Positions 52,305 through 60,574 of a stretch of DNA of 64,000 bases are shown here, in pieces. The notes below the pieces were generated by a model. That model was not told the origin of the DNA and did no database searches. It saw nothing but the letters and a program-made list of their open reading frames with translations. The position numbers and the translations under genes were made by a program. Every line of letters starts with the position of its first letter. Within the stretch, counting starts at the first letter, position 1. Origin of the DNA: Saccharothrix syringae (GTDB lineage: Bacteria > Actinomycetota > Actinomycetes > Mycobacteriales > Pseudonocardiaceae); the NCBI RefSeq assembly GCF_009498035.1, contig NZ_CP034550.1, positions 1,364,001 through 1,428,000 on the forward strand, given 5' to 3'.

Positions 52305-53900
52305 TCAGACCAGCCAGACGGCCGTGTCGGGCGGCAGCTGGTTGCCGTCCATCGGGCCGCTGGCCAGCAGCACCTCGCCGGGCGGCAGCGGCACCGGGGC
52401 GCCCGAGGTGTTGAGCGCGCAGATCAGGCCGCCGCCCTTGCGGCGGAACGCGAAGCAGCCCGCCGGGGCGCCGTACCACTCCAGCTCGTCGCCGGTGAAC
52501 GCCTGGTGCGACTTCCGCAGCTCCAGCGCGTGCCGGTAGAACGAGAGCATCGAGTCCGGGTCCTCCAGCTGCGACTCGGCGGTCAGGCCCGCCCACTCGT
52601 TGGGCTGGGGCAGCCAGGTGGTGACCCCCTCGGTGAACCCGAACGGCGGGGTGTCGCCCTCCCAGGGCAGCGGGACGCGGCAGCCGTCGCGGCCGCGCCT
52701 GGTGTGGCGGGAGCGGGTCCAGATCGGGTCCTGGAGGGCCCAGTCGGGCAGCTCCACGTTCGGCAGGCCCAGTTCCTCGCCGTTGTAGAGGTAGACCACG
52801 CCGGGCAGGGCCAGCTCGACCAGGGCCATGGCGCGGGCCCGCTGCCGGCCGATCGAGCCGTCACCGTAACGGGTGACGTGCCGGACCACGTCGTGGTTGG
52901 ACAGGGTCCAGGTCGGCGGCGCGCCGGTGCCGCGCACGGCCGCCAGCGAGTGGTCGATGGCCGCCCGCACCGCGTCCGCGTCGAACTCCGCCTCGACCAG
53001 GCGGAAGTTGAACCCCAGGTGCAGCTCGTCGGGGCGGACGTAGCGGGCCCACCGCTCGTCGTCCTTGACCCAGATCTCGCCGACGGCCATCCGGCCCGGG
53101 TACTCGTCGACGACCTTGCGGATCATCCGGTGCACCTCGTGCACCCCGTCGTCGTCGAAGCGGGGGTCGAGGGCGTTGTCGTGCCGGACCCCGGAGCCCA
53201 GCTCGGCGCGCGGGTCCACGTCGGGCAGGCCCACCGGCTTGGCCATGCCGTGGGCGACGTCGATGCGGAACCCGTCCACGCCCCGGTCCAGCCAGAACCG
53301 CAGCGTGCGGGCCAGGTCGGCGGACACCTCGGGGTTGTCCCAGTTCAGGTCCGGCTGCTCCGGGGCGAACAGGTGCAGGTACCACTGCCCGTCCGGCAGG
53401 CGCGTCCACGCGGGGCCGCCGAACTGGCTGGGCCAGTTGTTCGGCGGCAGGGACCCGTCGAAGCCGCCGCCCTCGCGGAAGACGTAGCGGGCCCGCTCGG
53501 GCGACCCGGGACCGGCGCGCAGGGCGGCCTGGAACCACGGGTGCCGGTCGCTGGTGTGGTTGGGCACCAGGTCGATGGTGACGCGGATGTTGTGCGCGTG
53601 CGCCTCGGTGACCAGCCGGTCGAACGCGTCGAGGTCGCCGAACAGCGGGTCGACGTCGCGCGGGTCGGCCACGTCGTAGCCGTGGTCGGCCATCGGCGAG
53701 GTGAAGAACGGCGTGAGCCACAGCGCGTCCACCCCGAGCAGTTCGAGGTACCCGAGCCGGGAGCGGATGCCGTCGAGGTCGCCCACGCCGTCGTCGTTGG
53801 CGTCGGCGAACGACCGGACGTAGACCTGGTAGAAGACGGCGTCACGCCACCAGGCGGACTCGTCGGCGATCTCTGGTTGGAGGTCGGAGGATCGTCGCAC
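52305..53900 (-). CDS. Alpha-glucosidase (GH13), AglA-like
   Basis: 531 residues from GTG at 53900, cytosolic. It starts WWRDAVFYQVYVRSFADANDDGVGDLDGI. Catalytic residues are D214 (FRIDVAHG), E275 (AVGEIWV) and D337 (LSNHD). It is closely similar in layout to the enzyme at 47627-49177, so the window carries two paralogues. This one lies beside glbO as aglA (Rv2471) does in M. tuberculosis (from memory) and is therefore the ancestral copy. No regulator or operator is obvious, which suggests constitutive glycogen/maltose metabolism. Confidence 0.92.
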   Translation of the reverse strand: MRRSSDLQPEIADESAWWRDAVFYQVYVRSFADANDDGVGDLDGIRSRLGYLELLGVDALWLTPFFTSPMADHGYDVADPRDVDPLFGDLDAFDRLVTEAHAHNIRVTIDLVPNHTSDRHPWFQAALRAGPGSPERARYVFREGGGFDGSLPPNNWPSQFGGPAWTRLPDGQWYLHLFAPEQPDLNWDNPEVSADLARTLRFWLDRGVDGFRIDVAHGMAKPVGLPDVDPRAELGSGVRHDNALDPRFDDDGVHEVHRMIRKVVDEYPGRMAVGEIWVKDDERWARYVRPDELHLGFNFRLVEAEFDADAVRAAIDHSLAAVRGTGAPPTWTLSNHDVVRHVTRYGDGSIGRQRARAMALVELALPGVVYLYNGEELGLPNVELPDWALQDPIWTRSRHTRRGRDGCRVPLPWEGDTPPFGFTEGVTTWLPQPNEWAGLTAESQLEDPDSMLSFYRHALELRKSHQAFTGDELEWYGAPAGCFAFRRKGGGLICALNTSGAPVPLPPGEVLLASGPMDGNQLPPDTAVWLV

Positions 53901-53957
53901 GAGAAGTCATCCTGCCATTCGCGGCCGACGGCACGACCTCGTTCGGGTGAGCAAGGA

Positions 53958-54344
53958 TCACGCCCAGGCGTTCATCAGGCTGTTGGCGGCCATGTCGAGG
54001 TAGGCCCAGAGCTGCTTGCGGTGCTCGGGGGACAGCTCGACCGAGTCGACGGCGACCTCCATGCAGCGCAGCCAGGCGTCCCGCTCCACGGGACCGATGA
54101 CGAACGGGGCGTGCCGCATCCGCAACCGGGGGTGACCGCGGGTGTCGGAGTAGGTGTGCGGGCCGCCCCAGTACTGCATCAGGAACAGCCGGAAGCGCTC
54201 CTCGGCCGGGCCCAGGTCCTCTTCGGGGTACAGGGGGCGGAGGATCGGATCGGTGGCTACCTCCTGGTAGAAGCGCGCGACGATCCGGTGGAACGTGTCG
54301 TACCCGCCCACCGCTTCGTAGAAGTTCTCCGGAGGATTGGTCAC
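53958..54344 (-). CDS. glbO: Truncated haemoglobin, group II (GlbO)
   Basis: 128 residues from GTG at 54344 with GGAGGG directly upstream. The globin shows [22 protein letters not shown], the B/E-helix region [47 protein letters not shown] with the proximal His in RMRHAPF, and the group-II Trp in DAWLRCM. GlbO proteins bind oxygen and may protect against NO or peroxide and associate with the respiratory chain. Order aglA-glbO is conserved with M. tuberculosis. Confidence 0.95.
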   Translation of the reverse strand: MTNPPENFYEAVGGYDTFHRIVARFYQEVATDPILRPLYPEEDLGPAEERFRLFLMQYWGGPHTYSDTRGHPRLRMRHAPFVIGPVERDAWLRCMEVAVDSVELSPEHRKQLWAYLDMAANSLMNAWA

Positions 54345-54646
54345 CCCTCCATCCTGCCTCAGGTGCCGGGGCGGGGCCCACGCCCACCCGGTGTGGGCCG
54401 AGTCGCGGTCGAGCCGGGTTCGAGCGGGAAGCGAGCCGGGGTCGGGGCTGCCGGGGCCGGTGGGGGACGGGACCTGCGGCGGGGTTGTCGGGTGGCCGGG
54501 CACGTGGGCCGGGTGGGGGACCGGCCCTGCCGGGCGCGGGGTCAGGGGACGTGCGGGGCCGCGGGTGGGGCGGGGGCCGGAAGAGGACCAGTCCGCGACC
54601 GGGGTCGCGAGCTGGTGAGCAGGATCACGGACGGGGCTGCGAGGCC
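54345..54646. other. G-rich intergenic region upstream of glbO
   Basis: About 300 bp with strong G over C skew on the plus strand (words such as GCCGGGG, GGGTGGGG) and no convincing gene. CAGGAT (54356-54351 on the minus strand) could be the glbO -10 box. Several G-runs could form quadruplexes. Confidence 0.4.
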
Positions 54647-54800
54647 CGGGTCGCGCAGCCCGGGTCGCGCAGCTCGGGTCGCGCAGCTCGGGTCGCGCAG
54701 CTCGGGTCGCGCAGCTCGGGTCGCGCAGCTCGGGTCGCGCAGCTCGGGTCGCGCAGCTCGGGTCGCGCAGCTCGGGTCCCGCAGCTCGGGTCCCGCAGCC
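54647..54800 (+). repeat. 14-bp minisatellite, 11 tandem copies
   Basis: Eleven head-to-tail copies of CGGGTCGCGCAGCT with no spacer. Copies 1 and 11 end in C, and copies 10-11 have CCC for CGC at the centre. As 14 is not a multiple of 3, the array is unlikely to be coding. Each pair of units can form a GCGC-stemmed hairpin. Confidence 0.95.
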
Positions 54801-54874
54801 GGGGCATCAAGCCGCGGTCACGGGGCCGAGACCACGGAGCCAAGACCACGGGGCCGAGGTCACCCCCGCCGGCG

Positions 54875-55762
54875 TCACGATGCCTTGAGCGAGATCCCCG
54901 CGTCCTCCAGCGCCGGCATGAGCTTGGCCCGCAGCGCGCGCTGCACGGCCCACTGCCGCCCCGGCCGCACCTTGACCGTCACGCGCATGGTGATGCCCTC
55001 CGGCGTCACCTTCTCCACACCCAGGACCTGCGGCTTGTCCGTCACGTCCTTGGCCAGCAGCTCCTCCGCCGTGGCCTCCTCGGCCGCCACGGTCAGCACC
55101 TCCGTGGCCGAGGCGAGGTTCGCGCCGTAGGCCAGCGGCAGGTCGACCACGGCCACCGCGAAGCCCTGCGACGAGTTGCCGACCCGCATGATCTCGCCGT
55201 TGCGGACGTACCAGACCGTGCCGTTGGTGTCGCGGATCGTGGTGATGCGCAGGGCCACCGACTCGACCGTGCCCGTCGCGGGCCCGAGGTCGACCACGTC
55301 GCCCACGCCGTACTGGTCCTCCAGCATCATGAACATGCCGGCCAGGAAGTCCTTGACCAGGTTCTGCGCGCCGAAGCCGATCGCGACGCCGAGGATGCCC
55401 GCCGAGGTCAGGATGGGTGCGACGTTCATGCCCAGCTCGGTCAGCACCTGGATGAACGCGACGCCGAAGACGATGATCGTGACGAACGACTTCAGCACCG
55501 AGCCGATGGTCTTGGCCCGCTGCTCCCGCCGCTCGGAGGCGAACGCGCCCAGCGCCTGCGGCGCCCGCTCGCGCAGCGGCTTGAGCAGCTTGGGCTTGCG
55601 ACCGCCGTTGCCGCGGGTCATGCCGTCGATGAGCCGCCGCAGGACCGCTCGGATGATCACCGCGACCACCACGATCAACACGATCCGCAGCGCGCCGCCC
55701 GCGATCCTGGGGCCGTTCTCGACCCACCACTCGACTGCGAGCGTCCGCTCCACGTCCACCAC
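54875..55762 (-). CDS. MscS-family mechanosensitive channel
   Basis: 295 residues from GTG at 55762, with GGGAGGA 7 nt upstream. Two or three TMs: RIVLIVVVAVIIRAVLRRLID, then SFVTIIVFGVAFIQVLTELGM and the pore helix APILTSAGILGVAIGFGAQNLVKDFLAGMFMMLED, the MscS signature. The beta domain follows (VGDVVDLGPATGTVESVALRITTIRDTNGTVWYVRNGEI). It releases solutes on hypo-osmotic shock. It starts 18 bp after the prolyl oligopeptidase gene and may share its transcript. Confidence 0.93.
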   Translation of the reverse strand: MVDVERTLAVEWWVENGPRIAGGALRIVLIVVVAVIIRAVLRRLIDGMTRGNGGRKPKLLKPLRERAPQALGAFASERREQRAKTIGSVLKSFVTIIVFGVAFIQVLTELGMNVAPILTSAGILGVAIGFGAQNLVKDFLAGMFMMLEDQYGVGDVVDLGPATGTVESVALRITTIRDTNGTVWYVRNGEIMRVGNSSQGFAVAVVDLPLAYGANLASATEVLTVAAEEATAEELLAKDVTDKPQVLGVEKVTPEGITMRVTVKVRPGRQWAVQRALRAKLMPALEDAGISLKAS

Positions 55763-55779
55763 GAAGCAGTCCTCCCGAT

Positions 55780-57871
55780 CTACAACTCGAGGCCCGTCGC
55801 CCAGGCCAGGAAGGTCAACTGGTCCACGGCCAGCCCGACGGACCGGCTGACCGACCGCCCCGCGTGCCCCACCTCGGTCTCCCGGCGGATGAGCACCGGG
55901 TGCTTGGTCGGATCGCTCGCCGACGCGTGCTGCAGCGCCGCGCACATCTTCCGGGCGTGGTTGGGGTCCACGCGGCTGTCCGACTCGAAGACCGTGAACA
56001 GCACCGAAGGGTACTCAACCCCCGGCCGCACCCGGTGGTACGGGGAGTAGGACAGCAGCCACCCCAGCTCCTCCGGCACGGCCGCCGACCCGTACTCCTC
56101 CGCCCACAACCGCCCGAGCAGGAAGTTCTCGTACCGCACCATGTCCAGCAGTGGCGCCGAGCACACCACCGCCGCGTACAGCTCGGGCCGCTGCGTCAGC
56201 GCCGCCCCGACCAGCAGGCCGCCGTTCGAGCCGCCCATGACCGACAGCTGCTCCGGTGTCGTCCACCCGTCCGAGACCAGCCGCTCCGCCGCCGCGTGGA
56301 AGTCGTCGAACACGTTCTGCTTCCGCGACCGCATCCCGGCCTTGTGCCATTCCTCTCCCTCCTCGTCGCCGCCGCGCAGCGACGCGTGCGCCCACACCCC
56401 GCCCGCCTCGACCCACGCCAGCGTCGTGGCGCTGTACCCCGGCCCGCGCCCGACGGCGAACCCGCCGTACCCCGTCAGCAGCGCCGGCCTGGGCAGGTCC
56501 GGGTCCCGCGTCCCGGACACCACGAACATTCGCACGACCGTCCCGTCCGCCGACGGGTACGAGACCTGCTGTGTGGACAACTCCGGGATCGTCACCCGTC
56601 CGGGGGCCGGGGTCTCCAGCGAGACGACGCCCCCGGACAGCGAGAACCGGTACACCGACAGGGGCGTGACGAAGTCGGACCAGCCGAACCACAGCACGTC
56701 GCGGTCCGCAAGGGTCCGCTCGTCGACTGTGGACAACCCGTGCACCGACCCCGTCCCGGGGAGCGCGATCTCCCGCAGCCACGTGCCGTCCGCGGCGTGC
56801 AGGTGCAGCTCCGAGACCGCGTGCCGGGTCCGCAGCACCACCAGCGACCCGTCCAGCGGCACGACCGCGTCCAGCACCGAGTCCGGTTCCTCGGCCACCA
56901 GCTCGGTCCACGCGGTCGGCTCCGCCGGGTCGGCCACGCACAGCCGGAACCGCGGCGCGCCCAGGCTGGTCAGCAGGTACAGCCGCCCGTCGGCGCCCAC
57001 CCCACGCCGAGCACTGCGCCCCGTCGTCGGCCGAGAGCACCGGCCGCAGCTCCCCGGAACCGCGCAGGTCGGCGATCCACACCGAGTCCCGCCGCACGGT
57101 CCCCGGCGCGCCGACCACGACCAGCCACCGGCCGTCCTCGGACACCGTCAGCCCGTAGTAGTAGGTGTGGTCGAGCCCGTCGCCGTGCACGTTCACGTCC
57201 GAGGCGGTCGGCGCGCCCACCCGGTGCCGCCACACCCGCCGGTGGAACTGCCGCTCGTCCTCGGGCACCAGGTCGGGGTCGAGCCGCCGCACGTAGAAGA
57301 ACTCCTCGCCGCCGGGCAGCCACCCCACCGGCGAGTACCGGCAGCGGTCGACGGGGCCGTCGAGCAGCTCGCCGGTGTCCACGTCGACCACGTGCAGCAG
57401 GGAGTGCTCGTCGCCGCCCACCGATACCTGGTACGCCAGCCGCGTGCCCTCCAGCGACGGCGACCAGCGGTCCAGCGTGGTCCGCCCCGACGGGTCGAGC
57501 GCCGACACGTCGAGCAGCACCCGCTCCACGCCGTCGACCCGCACGTAGAGCACGGGGTGGTCCTGGTCGGGGTCGCGGCGCGTGTAGAACACCCGGCCGG
57601 CCCGCCGCACCGGCACGCCGACGGACCCGGTGCGCATCAGCTCGGCGAGCCGCGCGCCCAGCCGCTCGCGGCCCGGCATCGCGTCCAGCCACGACCGGGT
57701 GAGGTCGTCCTGGGCGGTCGACCACGCGTCGGTGCGCGGGTCGGCCGGGTCCTCCAACCAGCGGTAGGGATCGGCCACGGCGTGCCCGTGCAGGTCCTCG
57801 ACGAGGTCGAGCCGTTCGGCGGTCGGGTAGGTGGTCGTCGCAGGCAGCGCTGCGCGGGGAGGCTCGGTCAC
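55780..57871 (-). pseudogene. Prolyl oligopeptidase (S9A) interrupted by a frameshift
   Basis: A full-length S9A enzyme (about 697 codons) is encoded in two frames. Start GTG at 57871 (TACGCT 7 nt upstream). The N-terminal frame reads TTTYPTAERLDLVEDLHGHAVADPYRWLEDP and the beta-propeller as far as DDGAQCSAW; the C-terminal frame continues VGADGRLYLLTSL. The switch lies at a run of four G on the coding strand (57000-57003); removing one G restores the frame. The triad is intact: GGSNGG (Ser), DSRVDPNHARK (Asp) and EVGHAGR (His). It could be a sequencing error, a true mutation or phase variation. Two DnaA boxes lie inside. Confidence 0.85.
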
Positions 57872-58023
57872 CCCGCCGAGCGTACCGACAGATTTGAAAA
57901 CGATCGTCGATAGGGGTGGGTTCACCGAAGTTTTGGCCACGGCTCCGTGACACGTCACATATCACAGGTGATTTTTCACCGTGATCTGTGGTCTCCTAGG
58001 TCTGAACCGGTGGAGGTGGTCGC

Positions 58024-58683
58024 GTGCCAGACCGACAACCCACCCCGATCGGCGCCCTGGCGAACGCCGGGATCGCGTCGTCGGCCCCGTACGGCCCGAA
58101 GCAGCCCGGCGTGCACGCCGTGGCGGTGGGCGGGGAGGGAGCCGGTCCGGCCCCCCTGGTGCTGCCCTGGGGGAGGCGCAAGGTCCTCCTCCTCAACGCC
58201 ACCTTCGAGCCCCTGACCGCGCTGCCGCTGCGGCGCGCCGTGGTGCTCGTGGTGTGCGGGAAGGCGGAGGTGGTGCACGGCGACCCGGCGGGCGCCGTCG
58301 TCCACTCCTCGACGGCCCAGGTGGTGGTGCCGTCGGTGATCAGGCTGGCGAACTACGTGCGGGTGCCCTACCGCGGCCGGGTCCCGCTGACCCGCGCCGG
58401 GCTGATGCACCGCGACCGGTACCGCTGCGCGTACTGCGGCGGGCGCGCCGAGACCATCGACCACGTGGTGCCGCGCAGCAGGGGCGGCGCCCACTCGTGG
58501 ACCAACTGCGTGGCCTGCTGCGCCCGGTGCAACCACCGCAAGGCCGACAAGCTCCTGTCGGAGCTGGGCTGGCGGCTGCGGGTGGTGCCCGCCGCGCCCC
58601 GCGGGCCGCACTGGCGGCTGCTGGCCGGCGTCACCGAGGCCGACCCGCTGTGGCTGCCCTACCTGGGCGAGCCCGCGGCCTGA
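58024..58683 (+). CDS. HNH endonuclease family protein (Rv2469c-like)
   Basis: 219 residues from GTG at 58024, GGAGG 8 nt upstream. After an N-terminal extension, VLLLNATFEPLTALPLRRAVVLVVCGKAEVV is the conserved start of an actinobacterial HNH family. The nuclease core is RYRCAYCGGRAETIDHVVPRSRGGAHSWTNCVACCARCNHRKADK, with CxxC/CxxC zinc pairs and the DH...N...H catalytic pattern. Widely conserved, cytosolic, likely in DNA repair or processing; exact role unknown. GGTGATTTTTCACC (57967-57980) upstream is a palindromic hairpin or operator. Confidence 0.9.
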   Translation: MPDRQPTPIGALANAGIASSAPYGPKQPGVHAVAVGGEGAGPAPLVLPWGRRKVLLLNATFEPLTALPLRRAVVLVVCGKAEVVHGDPAGAVVHSSTAQVVVPSVIRLANYVRVPYRGRVPLTRAGLMHRDRYRCAYCGGRAETIDHVVPRSRGGAHSWTNCVACCARCNHRKADKLLSELGWRLRVVPAAPRGPHWRLLAGVTEADPLWLPYLGEPAA

Positions 58684-58692
58684 CGCGCCCCT

Positions 58693-59037
58693 TCACGCCG
58701 CGAGGGCGAGGTCTTCGCGGCGCACCGTGATGCGCACGGAGTCCGATGCCGTGATCCGGACCGAGTCCGACGCGGTGATCCGGACCGAGTCCGACGCGGT
58801 GATGCGGACCGAGTCGTCGGCCGTGATCCGGACCGAGTCGGACGCCGTGATGCGCACCGAGTCCGAGGCCGTGATGCGGACGGAGTCGTCCGCGGTGATC
58901 CGAACGGAGTCCCGCGCGGTGATGCGAACCGAGTCCGGGGACGACGCCTGAGCCTGAACAGTGGTAACGCTCTGCTCCGATCGGGTGTACGGCGAAAGGG
59001 TGAGGGTAGCAACGTGAAAGCGCTTCACGGTGTACAT
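58693..59037 (-). CDS. Octapeptide-repeat protein of unknown function
   Basis: 114 residues from ATG at 59037, with GGAGGA 6 nt upstream, which decides the start and strand. Residues 1-34 (MYTVKRFHVATLTLSPYTRS to ASSP) are non-repetitive with Thr/Ser/Gln and no signal peptide. Residues 35-106 are nine exact 8-residue units, DSVRITA followed by S, D or R; only the last has V for A. The end is REDLALAA. Alternating V/I/A facing one side and S/R/T the other predicts beta-strands with Asp at turns, as in a beta-solenoid or amyloid-like fold. The leader-plus-repeats layout also resembles multi-core RiPP precursors, but no modifying enzyme is adjacent. It interrupts the HNH-ctaJ backbone. No known family recognised. 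Confidence 0.75.
   Translation of the reverse strand: MYTVKRFHVATLTLSPYTRSEQSVTTVQAQASSPDSVRITARDSVRITADDSVRITASDSVRITASDSVRITADDSVRITASDSVRITASDSVRITASDSVRITVRREDLALAA
58720..58935 (-). repeat. 24-bp tandem repeat, nine copies, in the octapeptide gene
   Basis: Nine units of 24 bp encode residues 35-106. Unit sequences vary mainly at third codon positions while the peptide is kept, so the repeats are older than a recent slippage event and appear to be under selection on the minus-strand reading. Confidence 0.9.
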
Positions 59038-59511
59038 GTCGTGTCCTCCGGGCCTCGTGAGGCGGGACTTTTGATCCCTCAAGGGATGCGCAAGAGCCGT
59101 ACAGGTGAAAAGTTAGAAGCCGAGTGGGCCCGGGACAAGACGCCAAACCGGCCGCCATTCACCTCCTTCCGGGGGAAGCCCGTCCGGGTGCACGCGCTGC
59201 GACGAACGACCCGCCGGCCTGCTGCATCCGGAGCCGATCACCGCGGGCGGTGGCATCGCCCCAGGTAGGGGGTCGGCCGCGACGGGCCTCCCCAAGCCTC
59301 GCCGGGTGCCCTGCTTTCGTGAGGGGAGTGGTCCGCCGGTTACCTACCGGGCGGTCGCGAGCGGAACGTGATCGGGGCCCGCGGCGGCGGGGCGGCGTTC
59401 ACAGACGGCGCGGCCGCCGGCGGGTGGTGCGCGCGGCCCCCAACCCCCACCAGTGCGGAAAGGGGTGACCTCGACCTGAGGCGGGCAGCGGGATCGGTTA
59501 CCGTAACCGCC
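59038..59511. promoter_or_regulatory. Divergent upstream region of the octapeptide gene and ctaJ
   Basis: 474 bp without a convincing gene. Near the octapeptide gene are GCCTCGTGAGGC (59053-59064) and a perfect palindrome ATCCCTCAAGGGAT (59074-59087). Next to ctaJ, GGTTACCGTAACC (59496-59508) is a palindrome that contains the -10 box TACCGT (59499-59504), 7 nt before the ctaJ GTG. Confidence 0.5.
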
Positions 59512-59757
59512 GTGACCATCGTGGAGACCGTGCTCGTCTTCGCGCTGATCCCGCTGGCCATCTACGGCGTGATCGCGCTACTGACGCTGAGGCCGAAGGC
59601 CACCCGCATCCAGCGGTACCGGCCCGGTCAGGAATGGGATTACGCGCCCGTCTGGTGGACCGCCAACCCCGCCGGCCTGCCCGGTGGCGCGCACCAGGTC
59701 GCCGCCGCGCCGGTCGAGGGCCGCACCGCCGTGGGAGGCGCTCGTGGCAACTGGTGA
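59512..59757 (+). CDS. ctaJ: aa3-type cytochrome oxidase subunit CtaJ
   Basis: 81 residues from GTG at 59512, likely leaderless. One TM at the N-terminus (VETVLVFALIPLAIYGVIALLTL), then RYRPGQEWDYAPVWWTAN and the C-terminal tail ending VGGARGNW. This single-TM form with a W-rich segment and GGAxGxW end matches CtaJ, a small subunit found in the mycobacterial III2-IV2 supercomplex. Its neighbour is a DUF5130 gene, as in mycobacteria. The stop overlaps the next gene by 14 bp. Assignment is from memory of the family. Confidence 0.75.
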   Translation: MTIVETVLVFALIPLAIYGVIALLTLRPKATRIQRYRPGQEWDYAPVWWTANPAGLPGGAHQVAAAPVEGRTAVGGARGNW

Positions 59758-60226
59758 GCTGACCCGAACCGAGGTGGACCCGTCGACCCTGCCGGTCGGC
59801 GCCGCCGTGACCAACAGCGGCCGCGTGTCCGCCGCGAAGATGTACGAGCCGCACGCGCCGAGCCTGCCGTTCACGCCCGTGCAGCTGTCCACGCTGGACG
59901 AGGTGCTGACCGTGGCCGGCCGCACCACCGGCCTGGACTTCAGCGTCTACCTGGGCGGGCTGGGGCCGGACTCGCGGGCGCGGGCCGAGGAGCTGCACGC
60001 CTCCACGCCGAACCCGGCCAACGCCGTGCTGGTCGCGGTGTCGCCCGGTGAGCGCGTGGTCGAGGTGGTGACCGGCGAGGAGTCCCACCGGCGCCTCGAC
60101 GACCGCGGCTGCAAGCTCGCGGTGATGAGCATGATCGCCTCCTTCAAGGAGGGCGACCTGGCGGGCGGCCTGATCAGCGGCCTGCGCATGCTGACCGACC
60201 AGGCCGGGTACGCGCCCCGCCGCTGA
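59744..60226 (+). CDS. DUF5130 (TPM-like) family protein
   Basis: 160 residues from GTG at 59744. It begins with a short polar N-terminus, then LPFTPVQLSTLDEVLTVAGRTTGLDFSVYLGGLGPDSRARAEELHAS and NAVLVAVSPGERVVEVVTGEESHRRLDDRGCKLAVMSMIASFKEGDLAGGL, a TPM-like alpha/beta domain (phosphatase/assembly-factor-like). No signal peptide. It corresponds to Rv2468c. Translational coupling with ctaJ suggests a role in respiratory-complex assembly, but that is inference. Confidence 0.85.
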   Translation: MATGELTRTEVDPSTLPVGAAVTNSGRVSAAKMYEPHAPSLPFTPVQLSTLDEVLTVAGRTTGLDFSVYLGGLGPDSRARAEELHASTPNPANAVLVAVSPGERVVEVVTGEESHRRLDDRGCKLAVMSMIASFKEGDLAGGLISGLRMLTDQAGYAPRR

Positions 60227-60243
60227 ACGGCTCCGACGCGAGG

Positions 60244-60273
60244 AGGCCCCGGCTGCCCGGCCGGGGCCTTTTT
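60244..60273 (+). terminator. Rho-independent terminator after the ctaJ operon
   Basis: 10-bp stem AGGCCCCGGC (60244-60253) and GCCGGGGCCT (60260-60269), 6-nt loop, followed by a run of T. A canonical intrinsic terminator. Confidence 0.92.
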
Positions 60274-60574
60274 CGTGCCGCCGGCTTTCGGCGGGGCCCT
60301 GTTCCGATTGGGTGGATCGCTGCCCGAATTTGTTGCGCGAAAGCACCACGCGCCTGCGCGGTATTCGTCCGACGAGCTGGCGTCGACTGATTGAAGTGCT
60401 TTCCCGGGTGTTGCGCGAACGCGCCTCGAATTCGACGGGTTCCGGTGTATTCTGGAGCATAGCCGCAGCTAGAAGCGGTACAGCCGGTACATTCCGTCCC
60501 TCGAAAAGTGCATTGACGGCTACGTTTTACCTCGTGTCATCCTGGTGCGGAACAAATCCAGACCGAGGGGAACC
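60274..60574 (+). promoter_or_regulatory. Upstream region of the XRE regulator gene
   Basis: About 300 bp, lower in GC than its surroundings (TTTGTTGCGCGAAAG, TGTATTCTGGAGCATAG, GTTTTACCTCGTG). TTGACG (60513-60518) and TGTCAT (60535-60540), 16 nt apart, form a good promoter. No gene seen. The composition hints at a transferred segment. Confidence 0.5.

Noticed and set aside
54647..54800. Possible CRISPR array
   Set aside because: The 14-bp units are contiguous with no spacers and no cas genes are present; it is a minisatellite.
54625..54849. Repeat-encoded peptide ([14 protein letters not shown] units) on the minus strand
   Set aside because: The 14-bp unit cycles through all frames, there is no ribosome site, and units are conserved at DNA rather than peptide level.
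58727..58951. Plus-strand octapeptide-repeat gene
   Set aside because: No ribosome site or unique leader; the minus-strand gene has both. Kept only as an observation about dual reading.
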